In this document: positions 54,147-64,000 of the stretch, piece after piece | Numbering within the stretch: position 1 is the stretch's first letter | How the letters are laid out: each line of letters opens with the position of its first letter | Source of the DNA: Aaosphaeria pasadenensis | Taxonomy: Eukaryota; Ascomycota; Dothideomycetes; Pleosporales | Reading direction: 5' to 3' | NCBI GenBank assembly: GCA_022813625.1 | Contig: JAKLMB010000001.1 | Location: 186,001 to 250,000, forward strand | DNA: 64,000 nt | The notes under the pieces: model-generated | Told to the model about the DNA's origin: nothing | The model's database searches: none | What the model saw: only the letters and a program-made list of their open reading frames with translations | Made by a program: the position numbers and the translations under genes

Positions 54147-54418
54147 TCGTATTGGATCTTCGAATCAGCACATCTGATGGACGATCGAATTTCATGGGCC
54201 ATCAAATTGGGCACAGTGGCGAGAAACAAATGGTTTGGTAATTGAAAGCATCGGCGTCAAAGGCCTGGGATTCACGATGCTATTTGACACTCTTCTGGAC
54301 TTGTTTTCGGAGTTACACGGATGTAAAATTAATTAGGCGGGTATAATAATGATCCCAACTTCCACCACTCAATCTCCCTCTATCCTTCATTCTTCGCGCA
54401 CTCACACAATCCATCATC
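54147..54418. other. Intergenic between convergent genes
   Basis: About 270 bases of 3' flanking sequence of the unknown basic protein gene and of the PLAC8-family gene. Nothing else seen. Confidence 0.6.
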
Positions 54419-55105
54419 TCAGTTCTGCGCACCAGGCATGACCATCTGCTCAGCCTTGTACTGCTGATCCACAGCGCCCTTCTCCCCAGCACGAGCCACG
54501 GTCTCCTTCTCCGCCTGGCACAGCGAGCATCCCAAGCAGCAGAACGAGCATGCGAGGTCCTTGGTGCAGCTTCCCTCGAGGTTGTGCTTCTCGCGGATCT
54601 CCTGGAGCTGGAGCGCGTTCATGACCCAGTTGAGGCAGACGTAGCTGGAGGCGAAGAAGAGGATGCACTATAGTGATGACTCGCGTTAGTTCAAAGGGTA
54701 TTCGTGGACATGGTTTCCTTGCGAAGGGTCAGAGTAACTTACTGAGGTGTTGACGGGCGAGTATCCGGCCATGTCGCCGTTATGTCGAAGGCGATGATGG
54801 GTTTTGCCAAATGTAATACAAGGGCAGCAGCATGTCACAAGGCCTGTTTGACAATTAGTTTATATTCGTACAAATCCATTCATGTCATCCTTCGGGCATT
54901 AGGTAGACGTGTTATGAAGACACTTACAGGTGCTTGGGGGCGTGATACATCCCCAGATGCTGTTCAACCACGGCTGGGATCCCTCGGGCGAGGCAGAGTT
55001 CCACGCCTGGTTGTTGAGTGCTGTCTTTGCGCGTGTCTGCCACTCGCCGAACTCATCGGCCTTGAAGGGACCATCCTGAGCGGGTTGCTGTTGAGGGGCC
55101 GACAT
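54419..55105 (-). CDS. PLAC8-family cysteine-rich protein
   Basis: Three exons (55105-54928, 54843-54743, 54667-54419) give 175 residues. A Gln/Pro-rich N-terminus leads into WLNSIWGCITPPSTCLVTCCCPCITFGKTHHRL, the PLAC8 signature of clustered cysteines. A hydrophobic stretch (CILFFASSYVCLNWV) and a second cysteine cluster (CSFCCLGCSLCQ) follow. Family members are membrane-associated and include plant FW2.2/PCR proteins and fungal orthologues linked to cell size or metal resistance. The role of this one is unknown. Exon 2 is in phase only with the tripled TGC that gives three successive cysteines. The C-terminal tail is polar (VDQQYKAEQMVMPGAQN). The gene is intact; function beyond the family is not assigned. 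Confidence 0.87.
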
Positions 55106-56956
55106 GTTGAGATAGGGACGAGTAAAGAAGTGACGGGACTGTTGATGACGGAGTATTGAGTGTGGATTGGAATGAATGGATATCTAGACTTGATGCAAGG
55201 AATAAACGATTAAAAGAATGGAATTATAGTTAAGGAAGTGTTCAAGTTGGTAGCTTTTGGGGATATCAACAAAGAAGGAGCGACGATAGATAGTAACACC
55301 AAGAAACCACAAAAAGAAACGCTGACTCCTTATATGTCCCCTTGCCCTTGCTCACCGGTTTCTCAATCACGCCGTCTAACGGCCTCGAAAAGTATAGTGA
55401 GAAAAAACAAACAAACAGAAAAGCCAATCCGTCCAATCTAATCATCACAAACCGGCGCCTCTTCATCTCACATAGCGTGCATCTCCCAACTCAAAACTAT
55501 ACGCCCAGGAAGGAATGTCAGGAAAAGAACAGGCATCAGCGAATCAACATCACCACGCCCAACGATCGTCTAGGGAAATTTCTATATATGGATGATGCAC
55601 GAGTGGCTAGTGATGCTTCAGGTACCCAGCCCTTTCGCACTGCTCGCGTAGCTTTTCCATACCGTCGATGGTGCCTGGAGCTAGAGGGAGCGACGGGCGC
55701 TTTGTCGCTTGTCATTTTTCAGCCCAAGCACTGCCGGGTACCGTGATGCTCGCCACTAAGAACGCCATGTGGAAATGAGAGCCCAAGGGGTGCATAGGCG
55801 AGAGTGATCGTCGTCGTGAACATTTTCTTCTTGTGATGCTTCCTCAGGGTCGGAAATGATTTTTTATCCCTTTGAAAGGGCGGTGTCGTCTGCTGAGTAG
55901 TATGTCAAGAAGCATGTATTGAAGCATCATTCTGTATGATTTACAACTTGGCCATATTGCCTAAAGATTTAATCTTGCTGGGCCATGGCACTTTCGTTGA
56001 TCTGATACTTATCTCGCTGATACGAGTAATGCGGCGAGCAAAGCCATCCGACCCCGGATCAGCTTAGCTCTCAGCGCATGCGGTGAAAAGGAGATGGAGA
56101 CGCCACTCAAAAGTCAATTTTGAGCTTACATCTCATCTCGACTCTAACAGAACATTCTTCAAAGCATTGAGATATCGCCAGCACATAGCATGTGATGTTG
56201 CGAAAGCGAAGTACGAAGCTCCCAGACTGTTTCGTCTCAAAATCATACAAGCCATACAGTGCAGATGCATTGGCAATCACCACATTTGTGCACATACATC
56301 ATCGATAATATGTCCATTAAAGGTCTCTTCGGCAATACCATCGAAACTATACATGGTCGCGGGTATTTCATCCATGCTCCGACGAATAGTCTGGCGTTTG
56401 CCGACATAGTTGACCTATTGCAATCCATGCCATATCCTGCAGGCCCAATTACTCCTGGGGTGAATTGCCCATATAAAACTTCATTGCTGTGCTTAATCGC
56501 AAAATGTCTTTAGAAGGGGGAATCTCGACGAGCGCGTTGCGTATAAAGGTTAAAGAAAACCGCCAAAAGAAGATGCCTTCAATCTTGCGTCAAACAGCAA
56601 GTATCAGGCGGGTATGCAGAAGCAGGACATTGAAATAACAAAATAAGGAATACACTGATGGAAACCATCTCCACCAAGTGGAAAGGTCAGTGATGTCAAA
56701 AAATACCAAGGGATTGCGGAAAGGCCCAGAATGGTGACGAGGATATTAAGCTGTACAGTTACAACCCTTGGAGCCAGTCCTGGGTCAAGAATATTAAGTT
56801 TAACAGATTAGTCGCATTGTATATGAGTCGTAGATCATTTCTGCTTCAACGAGTATGCTGAGCAATGCGTGCACGATCTCCGCAGACCGGTTAATGACTG
56901 GCGAGACATTGGTTTGTTGGGGGTATAATCATAGCATCTTTCGTAACACGGGCCAC
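55106..56956. other. Long gene-free stretch
   Basis: About 1.85 kb between the PLAC8 gene promoter and the 3' end of the Bem3-like gene. Frames of 60-130 codons occur (for example 55342-55746 plus), but they lack a start context, introns or family resemblance. No RNA gene or repeat was recognised. Confidence 0.5.
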
Positions 56957-59900
56957 TTAGTCGAAAGCGGTTCCTTCCCTAACCATACGACTCTCGTCTC
57001 GAGTTCGTTGATTTGAGCCTGAAGCGTTCCTGGGTGCTCCGCCCATCGACATGCCCATGTTCATCAGAAGCATTCCACTTTCGCGTTTACGTTGCTTTGC
57101 TTCCCGGGAGTTGCCAGGCTGCAGCGCGCCATTCAGACTGCCATAGCCCTCTGCACCCTGGAACTGCTGCTCATACATGGGGGCGTCGTAACTGGGACGA
57201 AGAGGAATGAAGCCGGTTTCGTATCCAGCGTATTGGGGCTGTTGTTGTTGTTGCTGTTGTTGCTGTCTCGGCTGAGGAAGCTGGGGCAACTGCTGAGGAA
57301 AGCTGGCAGGGGCATCCATTGCTTGGCCGAAGCTGGTTGTATTATACGCTGGGGTGGGAAGATCCGAGAACATCTGTCGCCGGGGCGATCGAATTGCATC
57401 ATCTGGCAGTGGGGGAGTGCTCACGACGATTTCATGTATCGGCGATGTGGCCTCATCGACTTCTGTGCCGAAGATGTCCGGGAAATCGGTCAGGAACATC
57501 GATATCAATGGTGCAGGGATGTTGAGAGTAGGAGCAAAGACAATGCCAACATTCCGGACAGTCATCTTATTCTGGCCAGCATTGTCGATGATCTCAATGA
57601 GAAAAGACGACATAGCCCGAAGCAGTTCAAAGTTGACCGTGGGAAGCCTGTGTACCAGGACGTTGAATGCCTGGATTTTCTTGGAGCGCTCGTCCATGTC
57701 TATGATCAAGTCAGTAAAGATAAAATGGTGATACCGGCACTACATACCAAGGACCTTAAGAAAATCAAGATGGAGCTCTCGTGTCAGAATAGACGATGGG
57801 AGTTCTCTAAGGTATAGTTTCAAGAGGGAAGCCACCGCATGAACGTCATAATACTCTCCACCTAGCAAGTTCACGTCGCCCTCGCTATTGAACCTCTCTC
57901 GAAGCCCTCTGATAACGATGTTTGATCCGCTCAACCTGAAAATACCCTCTTCTTGAGACGCTTTCTTGGCTTTCAGGTATTCGAGACATCGATAAACAAC
58001 CGCAGGCAGTGGAACCCTGAGGCCAGCGGGTTGAGAATACTCTACGGCCTCTTGCAGCGGAATACCGAATACATTGCGGTTGTGCTGAATGACTCGTTCT
58101 TGGGGATGCAGTTGCTGCGCCGCCGCAGCCTGCGCAGGTGCAAGATCCGACGAAGCACGCCCTCTGAATCCGAAAATGCTCCTCTTTTTATCTTTCACTG
58201 TCGTTGGAGCGGCAAGAGATTTATTTCCCCAAAATTCAGCATTTTGAATGGGTGCACCATTCGTTGGGCCCGAAATGGAAGGGTGATGGTTTCCGGGATG
58301 ATCCGAGAAGTTATTCAGTTTCGGCGAATGCGGCTGGCCTTCCCTGGTTTCGCGTTGTGCAGGCCCTCGGACAGGCGCTTCAGCTGCTATCGTGTCGTCG
58401 TAACTAAGGCCCTGGAGCCTAGTACGTTGGTCAGAATCTGGACTGTTCCTTGCTCGTGAAGGCACCTCTTGTGTTTGAGCTTTGCTTGAGGGAGCGTGCT
58501 TAGCGGGAGCATCGATTGGAGACGAATCATCCTGCCAGTCTACGTGTTGGAGTAAGGCATCGACCCAGGCATCTCGTTCTTCGTCACTTTCGGCGCATAG
58601 AACGTGACGTACTAGACTTGAGGAGTCCTTCCGCTTTGGCTCCAAGATCAGGAACGCATGTCGATATTGATTGTCCTCAGAGTCGTCGCGCCGTTGTGGC
58701 GATTGGTTAGACTGTTGTTGGGACTGCTTGCCAATCTGCGCATTCTGTAGCTTGATGGTTCCAAGATGAGCGCCGCCTACCATCTCGTAGTATCGAAATT
58801 CGGGGCCCTCAAGGATAAAGTACCGAGCTTTCCAACCACCGAAATTTTTGCCTCTTTTGGTCAAGTAGCCTTCTTTACGCTGCTTGCCTCTGGTGCCCGG
58901 CGCGGTTGGCGTGATTGTCATTGCGGCGTGTTCAGGTGACAGAGCAGCATCATTCTGTGCACCAATGACGTCTGTTGAAAAGAATTCACAAACTATCATC
59001 GCGGCCTTTTCATTCATTGGTGTCTCGAGCAAGGTATCAAAATACAAATTGAGAGCAGCTCGTCGAGCATCAATCTTGGCAGGTGCATGGCCACTGAAAA
59101 GTGCCCGATCCGGTAATTTCCCCTGGAAGTCGCACTGGGACTTCAACTGCGTATCTAGGGCAGGCAATGCCATGATCGTCTTCTCAACTCGCCATAATTG
59201 TTTCGAATTTGAACGGGCGTAGATTGCAAGGATGAAGACAGGGTCCTCTTCCTGAGGCTTTGGTGCCATAAAACTCAAACGTGAGGGACGTAACCGCGAT
59301 GAAAATACTTTGACGTCAATTGATGGTAATGCATTAGGCGGCAAAAGAAGACCTGGATATTGTTCGGATACAAGACCGCGGTATACGTGCTCTGACTCAT
59401 CTTGTCCTGTCATACTGTTATCAGCGTCGGGACTGGACTGAGCATTGGGTAGCCTGAGGAAGTCTGATGACGAGCTCTGTGGTTTGAGCTGCGCAGCGGC
59501 TGGCTCCGATCGAGCAACGACGTCGGCTCGGGCAACATTAGGGGAAGTGTATGACTGAGGCGTGTTGGGAGGCAGAGGGATTGGCTGCCGTGGTGGCCTT
59601 GGTGCTGGCTGGGGCATTCCATGAAGGCCGGATCTCGGTGATACGGGGGGAGATGCCAGCGACTGTTTTGGGTTCCTAGGAAGTGGCGAGTTCATTGGTC
59701 TATCCCCAGGACGGGGGCTCATTGGCAAGCCGGGGCTCATCAGAGGTGGAGACCCCACGCTTCGGTTTGCCATCATTGAGCTATCAGAGTTCGTAGGGCT
59801 GAGCAATGCGTTCAACGATCCAGCAGGAGGATGGCGGGGTGACATGGGCAATCCGACCTGAGCAGGGCTCATCATACGTGGAGAAAGCGAGCCTGCCACA

Positions 59901-61666
59901 GAAGCGTTCTTAGAGCCAAGGCCGTCGTCACTTGTGGCGCCAGGCTTGCTCTTGCTCTCGCTCTTCTGCTTTTTCGATTTGCTGCGAGCCTCATCATCCT
60001 GCACCATCATCGCTTCGCGGACTCGATCGTCCTCCTCACGTGTCTTTCTCCTGCCCCTTTCAACGGTGGGGATCTCATCGACTTCCAAAGTATCGTCGTA
60101 GTCTGATTCGTCCTGGTTGCCAGATCTGGACTGATAAAGATGAGCGCTGGTCTGGGCAGGTTTGGCAAGTTTGAGTGGCGCTGGCGGTGGTTTTCTTGAC
60201 GGATGCGCGGGCTTCTCTGGGCTTGTTGGTGTTTCAAATCCATTTCTTCCAATGATGGGTGTTGCCTGAGTGATTGACAAGGAAGGTGCCTGCAATTGCG
60301 ATGCAGACGATGGGGAACCTGTAGCGGCCTTTTCACGAGGGGCCTCGTTCGTGTCAACGGATGAGGTCACGATCGAAATGCTTTCGCCCATGAGCGAGTT
60401 GAGCCCAAGACCTTTGCCGGTGACGTTGAGAGGTTTCACTGAATAATCTGTGGGGGAGTTTATTGACGAAGATGGGCCAGAAGCGGACTGTGTTTCGGAG
60501 GAATGAGATGGTGATTCTGCTAGCTGAGAATCTGGAACCGTTTTGGCAGTTATTGTCATTGATTCCTGTGGTGATGGGGTTACCTTCTGCTCACTGCTTT
60601 TGTTTGGCTTTGCATGTTCCTCCAGTTTCTCGCTCGGAGCGGGTGATGCGCTCTCTTCGCGTTCCACGACAGAATCGAATGTATCTGATCTCTGTGGCAG
60701 TCCCGGTACTGGTGGAACCTGGCTAGCATACTCTTTCAGTTTCGTCCGGTAACGGTCTTTGTCTTTCAATGATCGCTCGAGATCCTTATTCAATCCGATG
60801 ATCATGGCTCTTTGTTTTTCGACAAGACGCCACAGCTGGTTGTTGTGGTTAGATGCGCTCTGTTTCTCCTTCCATAGCGCAAGAATAGCTGCTTCTGGGG
60901 AGCCTGCGGACGCAATGAGGGCAGGGATGTCGGGCGGTTGTTGAGAGGTGCCATCTTGAGAGGGCTTATAAGCATGACCCGATGGTTTATATGATTGAGA
61001 GTTCGATGACAGTGTGGAGACCTGTGAGTCTATCGAGTGAGTTCGCTGATTCGTGGGGCGGGCCTCTGCAGGTCGGTGTGGTCGTGAGGGGGGCGGTATC
61101 ATGGCGGGCGAGGAGGGAGGCGAGTTGCCTACAGAAGTAGTTCGAGGGACAGGTGCAGAGACGTTCCGTAGTTGAGCATGCGAAGAAGGCTTCCCTAAGG
61201 ACACTGCACCTTGAAGCGCAGTGGTAGCGACAAGAGGAGGGTTCGGGTTGGATTGGGTAGGCGTGGCAGCGGCAGACGAGTGAACGTTCTCCTCAGCTAA
61301 CAGAGCATCCAGCTTCTCGCGCGGCGAGCGTGGACCTTCGTGATAGGATGTTAACGAGGGTGAGAACCGAGGCGACCGCGGGGAATTCTGAGGTGAGATG
61401 TTCAAACTGGATTGGTGCAGCGGGATAGGTCTCCTGCGTGGCAGGATATTGCCGGGGAGGTCGTTGTTTGGAGAGGGAGGGAGGTAGGACGGGCGCGTCG
61501 TCTCGCGCAGCGGCCGTGAGTACCAGCCTTCGGTGGGAGAGGTTGACGACGGGTTCGGGGGTGAGGAGGAGGTGGTAGAGGACGAGGAAGGGTCTGTATT
61601 ATTAAAGAGAGAGACGGAGTTGGAGGTAGAGAGCGAAGAAACGCTCGAAGATGTCGGCTGTAGCAT
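56957..61666 (-). CDS. BEM3: Bem3-type RhoGAP with PX and PH domains
   Basis: Two exons (61666-57748 and 57699-56957) give 1553 residues. The first 750 residues are mostly disordered and rich in Ser/Pro, with a coiled coil at about 255-315. A PX domain lies near 770-910 and a PH domain near 930-1060 (EGYLTKRGKNFGGWKARYF). The RhoGAP domain spans about 1200-1390, with arginine finger R1244 in EEGIFRLSG; the single intron falls inside it. A polyglutamine run and a charged tail close the protein. PX-PH-RhoGAP is the architecture of yeast Bem3, a Cdc42 GAP held at polarised membranes by phosphoinositides. The arginine finger is present, unlike in the Rgd2-like gene. The start at 61666 is the first ATG of the long frame, and an in-frame downstream start is possible because the N-terminus is low complexity. 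Confidence 0.92.
57237..57268. repeat. Coding CAG/CAA repeat (polyglutamine) in the Bem3-like gene
   Basis: Read on the minus strand, mixed CAA and CAG codons give about nine successive glutamines near residue 1460. Likely polymorphic in length. Confidence 0.85.
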
Positions 61667-64000
61667 CGCTCAATCCAGTTTAAAGCAGGTGCCGGTGCTG
61701 GTGCTGGTGCCAGTGGGAATGCCAGTCGGTCAGTCAGTGCCAGTGCCAGTCCAGTGCTTGCTTGCCGTGTTGGACCTTGCAAGGATGTGCCCTAGATGAT
61801 TTGGGGGGCTCGCCCTCTGTAACGAGCACGGCGGGGGATGATTAGGCGTGTTTCGAGTTGAATCTGAATAGTTGGAAGATGGTAGAGAAAGAGTGTAGAT
61901 TTCCCCCCATGCTTTGGAGAAGAGGAAAGATGGGCAGCCGAATTAGCGCTCACAGTCAGGTGGACAGGACGAGGCAAGGCACCATTTCCAAGGTTTATTA
62001 GAGGAGGGAGGAGGAGGAGGAAAAGAAAAAGAAGACGAAGAAGGAAAAGAGAAGATAAAAGGTACGTCGGGTGTGTATTATTGGGCGCTTGTGGTAGGGC
62101 AGGCACGTTTGTAGGTTTATTTACCAAAGGAACCTAAGGTATTAATTATTGTTCCCTTTCTATTTCCCTTTTCCCTTTCCCTTTCAAGCTCCAGCAGCGT
62201 TCCTTTCGAAATGACGATAATACAGAGAGGGAGGGCCGTCGTTAGGGGAACCCACATACGCAGTACATACACACATGGAGAGACAGGAAAAGCCGCGCTC
62301 TTCCTATCTGGGTTTCTGAAACAGACAATCGGCTTGCTATTTAGAAATCTTTGAAGCGCCTCTAGTCATCACGTCTGTACTGGTGGTGGTTGATGTCTGA
62401 ATTAAAAGCTGACTGCATCTGGCATCATGTTGGTGGTCGATATGTTAGGTATCTCATGACTTCTCTTGATCGTTTGACTAGGGAATTAGCTGCTGGCGGG
62501 ACCTTCAAAAGTTACTCCAGCCGCCATCATCGAGTCGTGTACATGCGCCTACCGCTATCTACCTAGATAATATTGTAATTACCTCGAACCCACAGGTACT
62601 TCATACGCACATCCACACAGTACACAAACCACACTACACTACGGACATCCGATAGCGCCGCGTGGCGGAATGTCCAGATCATCATCATCGAGATATAATA
62701 CATTGTCACGGTAGATGTGTCTCACAAGGCCACGACGAGTGCCCGTCTGGCAATAATTGGTCAGTCCCTCTGTTTCTCCTTCACAGTCCACAGTCCGATG
62801 TGGGGATAGCCGTGGCCCTACCGTGCCTTTTGATAAATGGATGGATAGATGAATGGATTGGATGTGGGCCACCCCCCGTGCCCCCCTGCTATAGGGTCTA
62901 CTACTATGCGGCCTAGTCTACAGACTTCTACACCAGACGTGTAGTGCGAGTGCCGTCTAACTGCTCCATCATCCACTAAGAGTCTCAGATGGCTGCGCTT
63001 CGAGCGGTGATAGAAAAGGAGACTGCAGTCGTCGACGCCCTCATTGGCTGATGGAAGCCATAGGGTTTATCTCCATGCCATATCCCATGGCCCTTACGAC
63101 AATCCATAATCATACTCGAACGAATGATCAATAAGTCCTGTACACGCCTATGGATGGAGTACTTCTTCTACCTTGAGGGCAAAAGTCTTCCAATCAACCC
63201 GCTAGATGATTGATAGGTACTCAACCATCCACCCATAAATTCCTTCATCTATCCGTCCACACAGTAATACACACAGTACAAGCCTACGAGATAGGTACCT
63301 CATATGTATCTAGCCATCCGCTCACCCCGCTATGCAGGTTGATCACCAGGGCCCGAATGCACCGCACCCACCTTGGCCAGTCCAAGCCCAGCCCAGCCCA
63401 AAATGGGCTCAGAGGAGCATTTGGTGGCCAAATTACCCACGAGCCCTCAAACCCTTCCCTTTTCATGCCTGTCAGAACGCTGGTCCTGTGCTGTGCTATG
63501 CTCGACTGCACTGGGCTGGGCTGGACTTCGCTGTACGGACGCCACGATGGGCGTTTGGGACTTGCGCGGAGACACTCATACTCAATAGGTACGGTTGAGC
63601 AAGAAAACTGGGCGCTTGCGACTTGCGCGTCGTCTCCTCCATGTTACAGATGGCTGGGCTGAATAGACATGGAATCTCGGAAACAATCATGGCGTCTGAT
63701 ACCCGGGCCATCGTACGATTTTCTATCCCATTCCGCCTGGTCTTATCCTCTCTTGAATCTTAAGACCCTGGAAACGGCCGCTTTCGTTCGAACTTGTTGC
63801 TTTTGAAACCTTCCCCTTCTTATGCACACACGCAGGTGCGCACTGTGCAGTTAGCCGCCCATCGCTATTGCGTTACACTAGCACAATACGACCATCGTCT
63901 CCCGTTCGAAGGGCATGGCATCGGTATCCTTCTCCATCGTCCACTGCAGGCCGCAGCACAGCACAGTACAGCGCTGCAAGCCCACGACTCTGTTAGACCA
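61667..64000. other. Promoter of the Bem3-like gene, then gene-free to the window end
   Basis: The first 500 bases hold repeated GTGCCAGT/GGTGCTG words (61690-61760) and a purine-rich tract on the plus strand (about 61990-62060), that is, pyrimidine-rich on the gene's strand. These are typical leader sequence. From 62200 to 64000 I see no supported coding region. Around 63380-63560 GC-rich GGGCTGG/CCAGCC words recur. A gene may start beyond the window. Confidence 0.5.

Noticed and set aside
61792..62127. 111-codon minus-strand frame upstream of the Bem3-like gene
   Set aside because: Its leucine/phenylalanine run comes from a CT-rich tract, and it starts at TTG. Treated as leader sequence.

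Overview
The window looks like a nuclear chromosome segment of a filamentous ascomycete (Pezizomycotina; Dothideomycetes or Eurotiomycetes are my guess, not shown). The reasons are many short introns (about 50-120 nt) with GTAAGT/GTATGT-type donors, CTNAC/CTAAC branch sites and YAG acceptors; genes on both strands with CT-rich leaders; and fungus-specific families (CFEM, DUF3602, Dnt1/Net1, Atg1, UAF30-type SWIB). I rebuilt exon structures by hand. For nearly every spliced gene the exon lengths sum to a multiple of three and the joins restore family motifs.

Layout. 0-2.1 kb: a possibly partial unknown gene and a DUF3602/Par32-like gene. 2.1-10.2 kb: mostly gene-free, with two candidate microprotein genes on the minus strand that share a DP...RDGG motif. 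10.2-26.9 kb: a dense housekeeping block with a CFEM surface protein, recyclin-1 (F-box/Sec10-like), a DEK_C-SWIB protein (UAF30-like), a probable securin divergent from tropomyosin, Nol12/Rrp17, the geranylgeranyltransferase-I beta subunit, and an F-BAR/DEP/RhoGAP protein (Rgd2-like). 26.9-31.2 kb: a long gene-free stretch rich in simple repeats, ending in the pyrimidine-rich leader of ATG1. 31.2-39.5 kb: ATG1, a major facilitator transporter and cytochrome c1. 40-47.6 kb: a sparser, accessory-looking region where two outward-facing paralogues of an F-box-like fungal family flank a secreted FAD oxidase. 47.9-61.7 kb: a Dnt1/Net1-like nucleolar protein divergent from an unknown basic protein, a PLAC8-family cysteine-rich protein, and a Bem3-type PX-PH-RhoGAP protein. 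61.7-64 kb: no supported gene.

Functional themes. Several genes fit polarised growth and membrane traffic (Rgd2-like and Bem3-like RhoGAPs, tropomyosin, recyclin-1, and GGTase-I, which prenylates Rho/Cdc42). Others fit mitotic exit and the nucleolus (securin, Dnt1/Net1, Nol12, UAF30-like). Clustering by function is not implied, since fungal gene order is usually loose. I found no CRISPR array, rRNA, convincing tRNA, intact transposon or biosynthetic cluster, and nothing that is clearly a new multi-gene system. The best candidates for new biology are the two microgenes, the paralogue-flanked oxidase island, and the unknown 652-residue basic protein.
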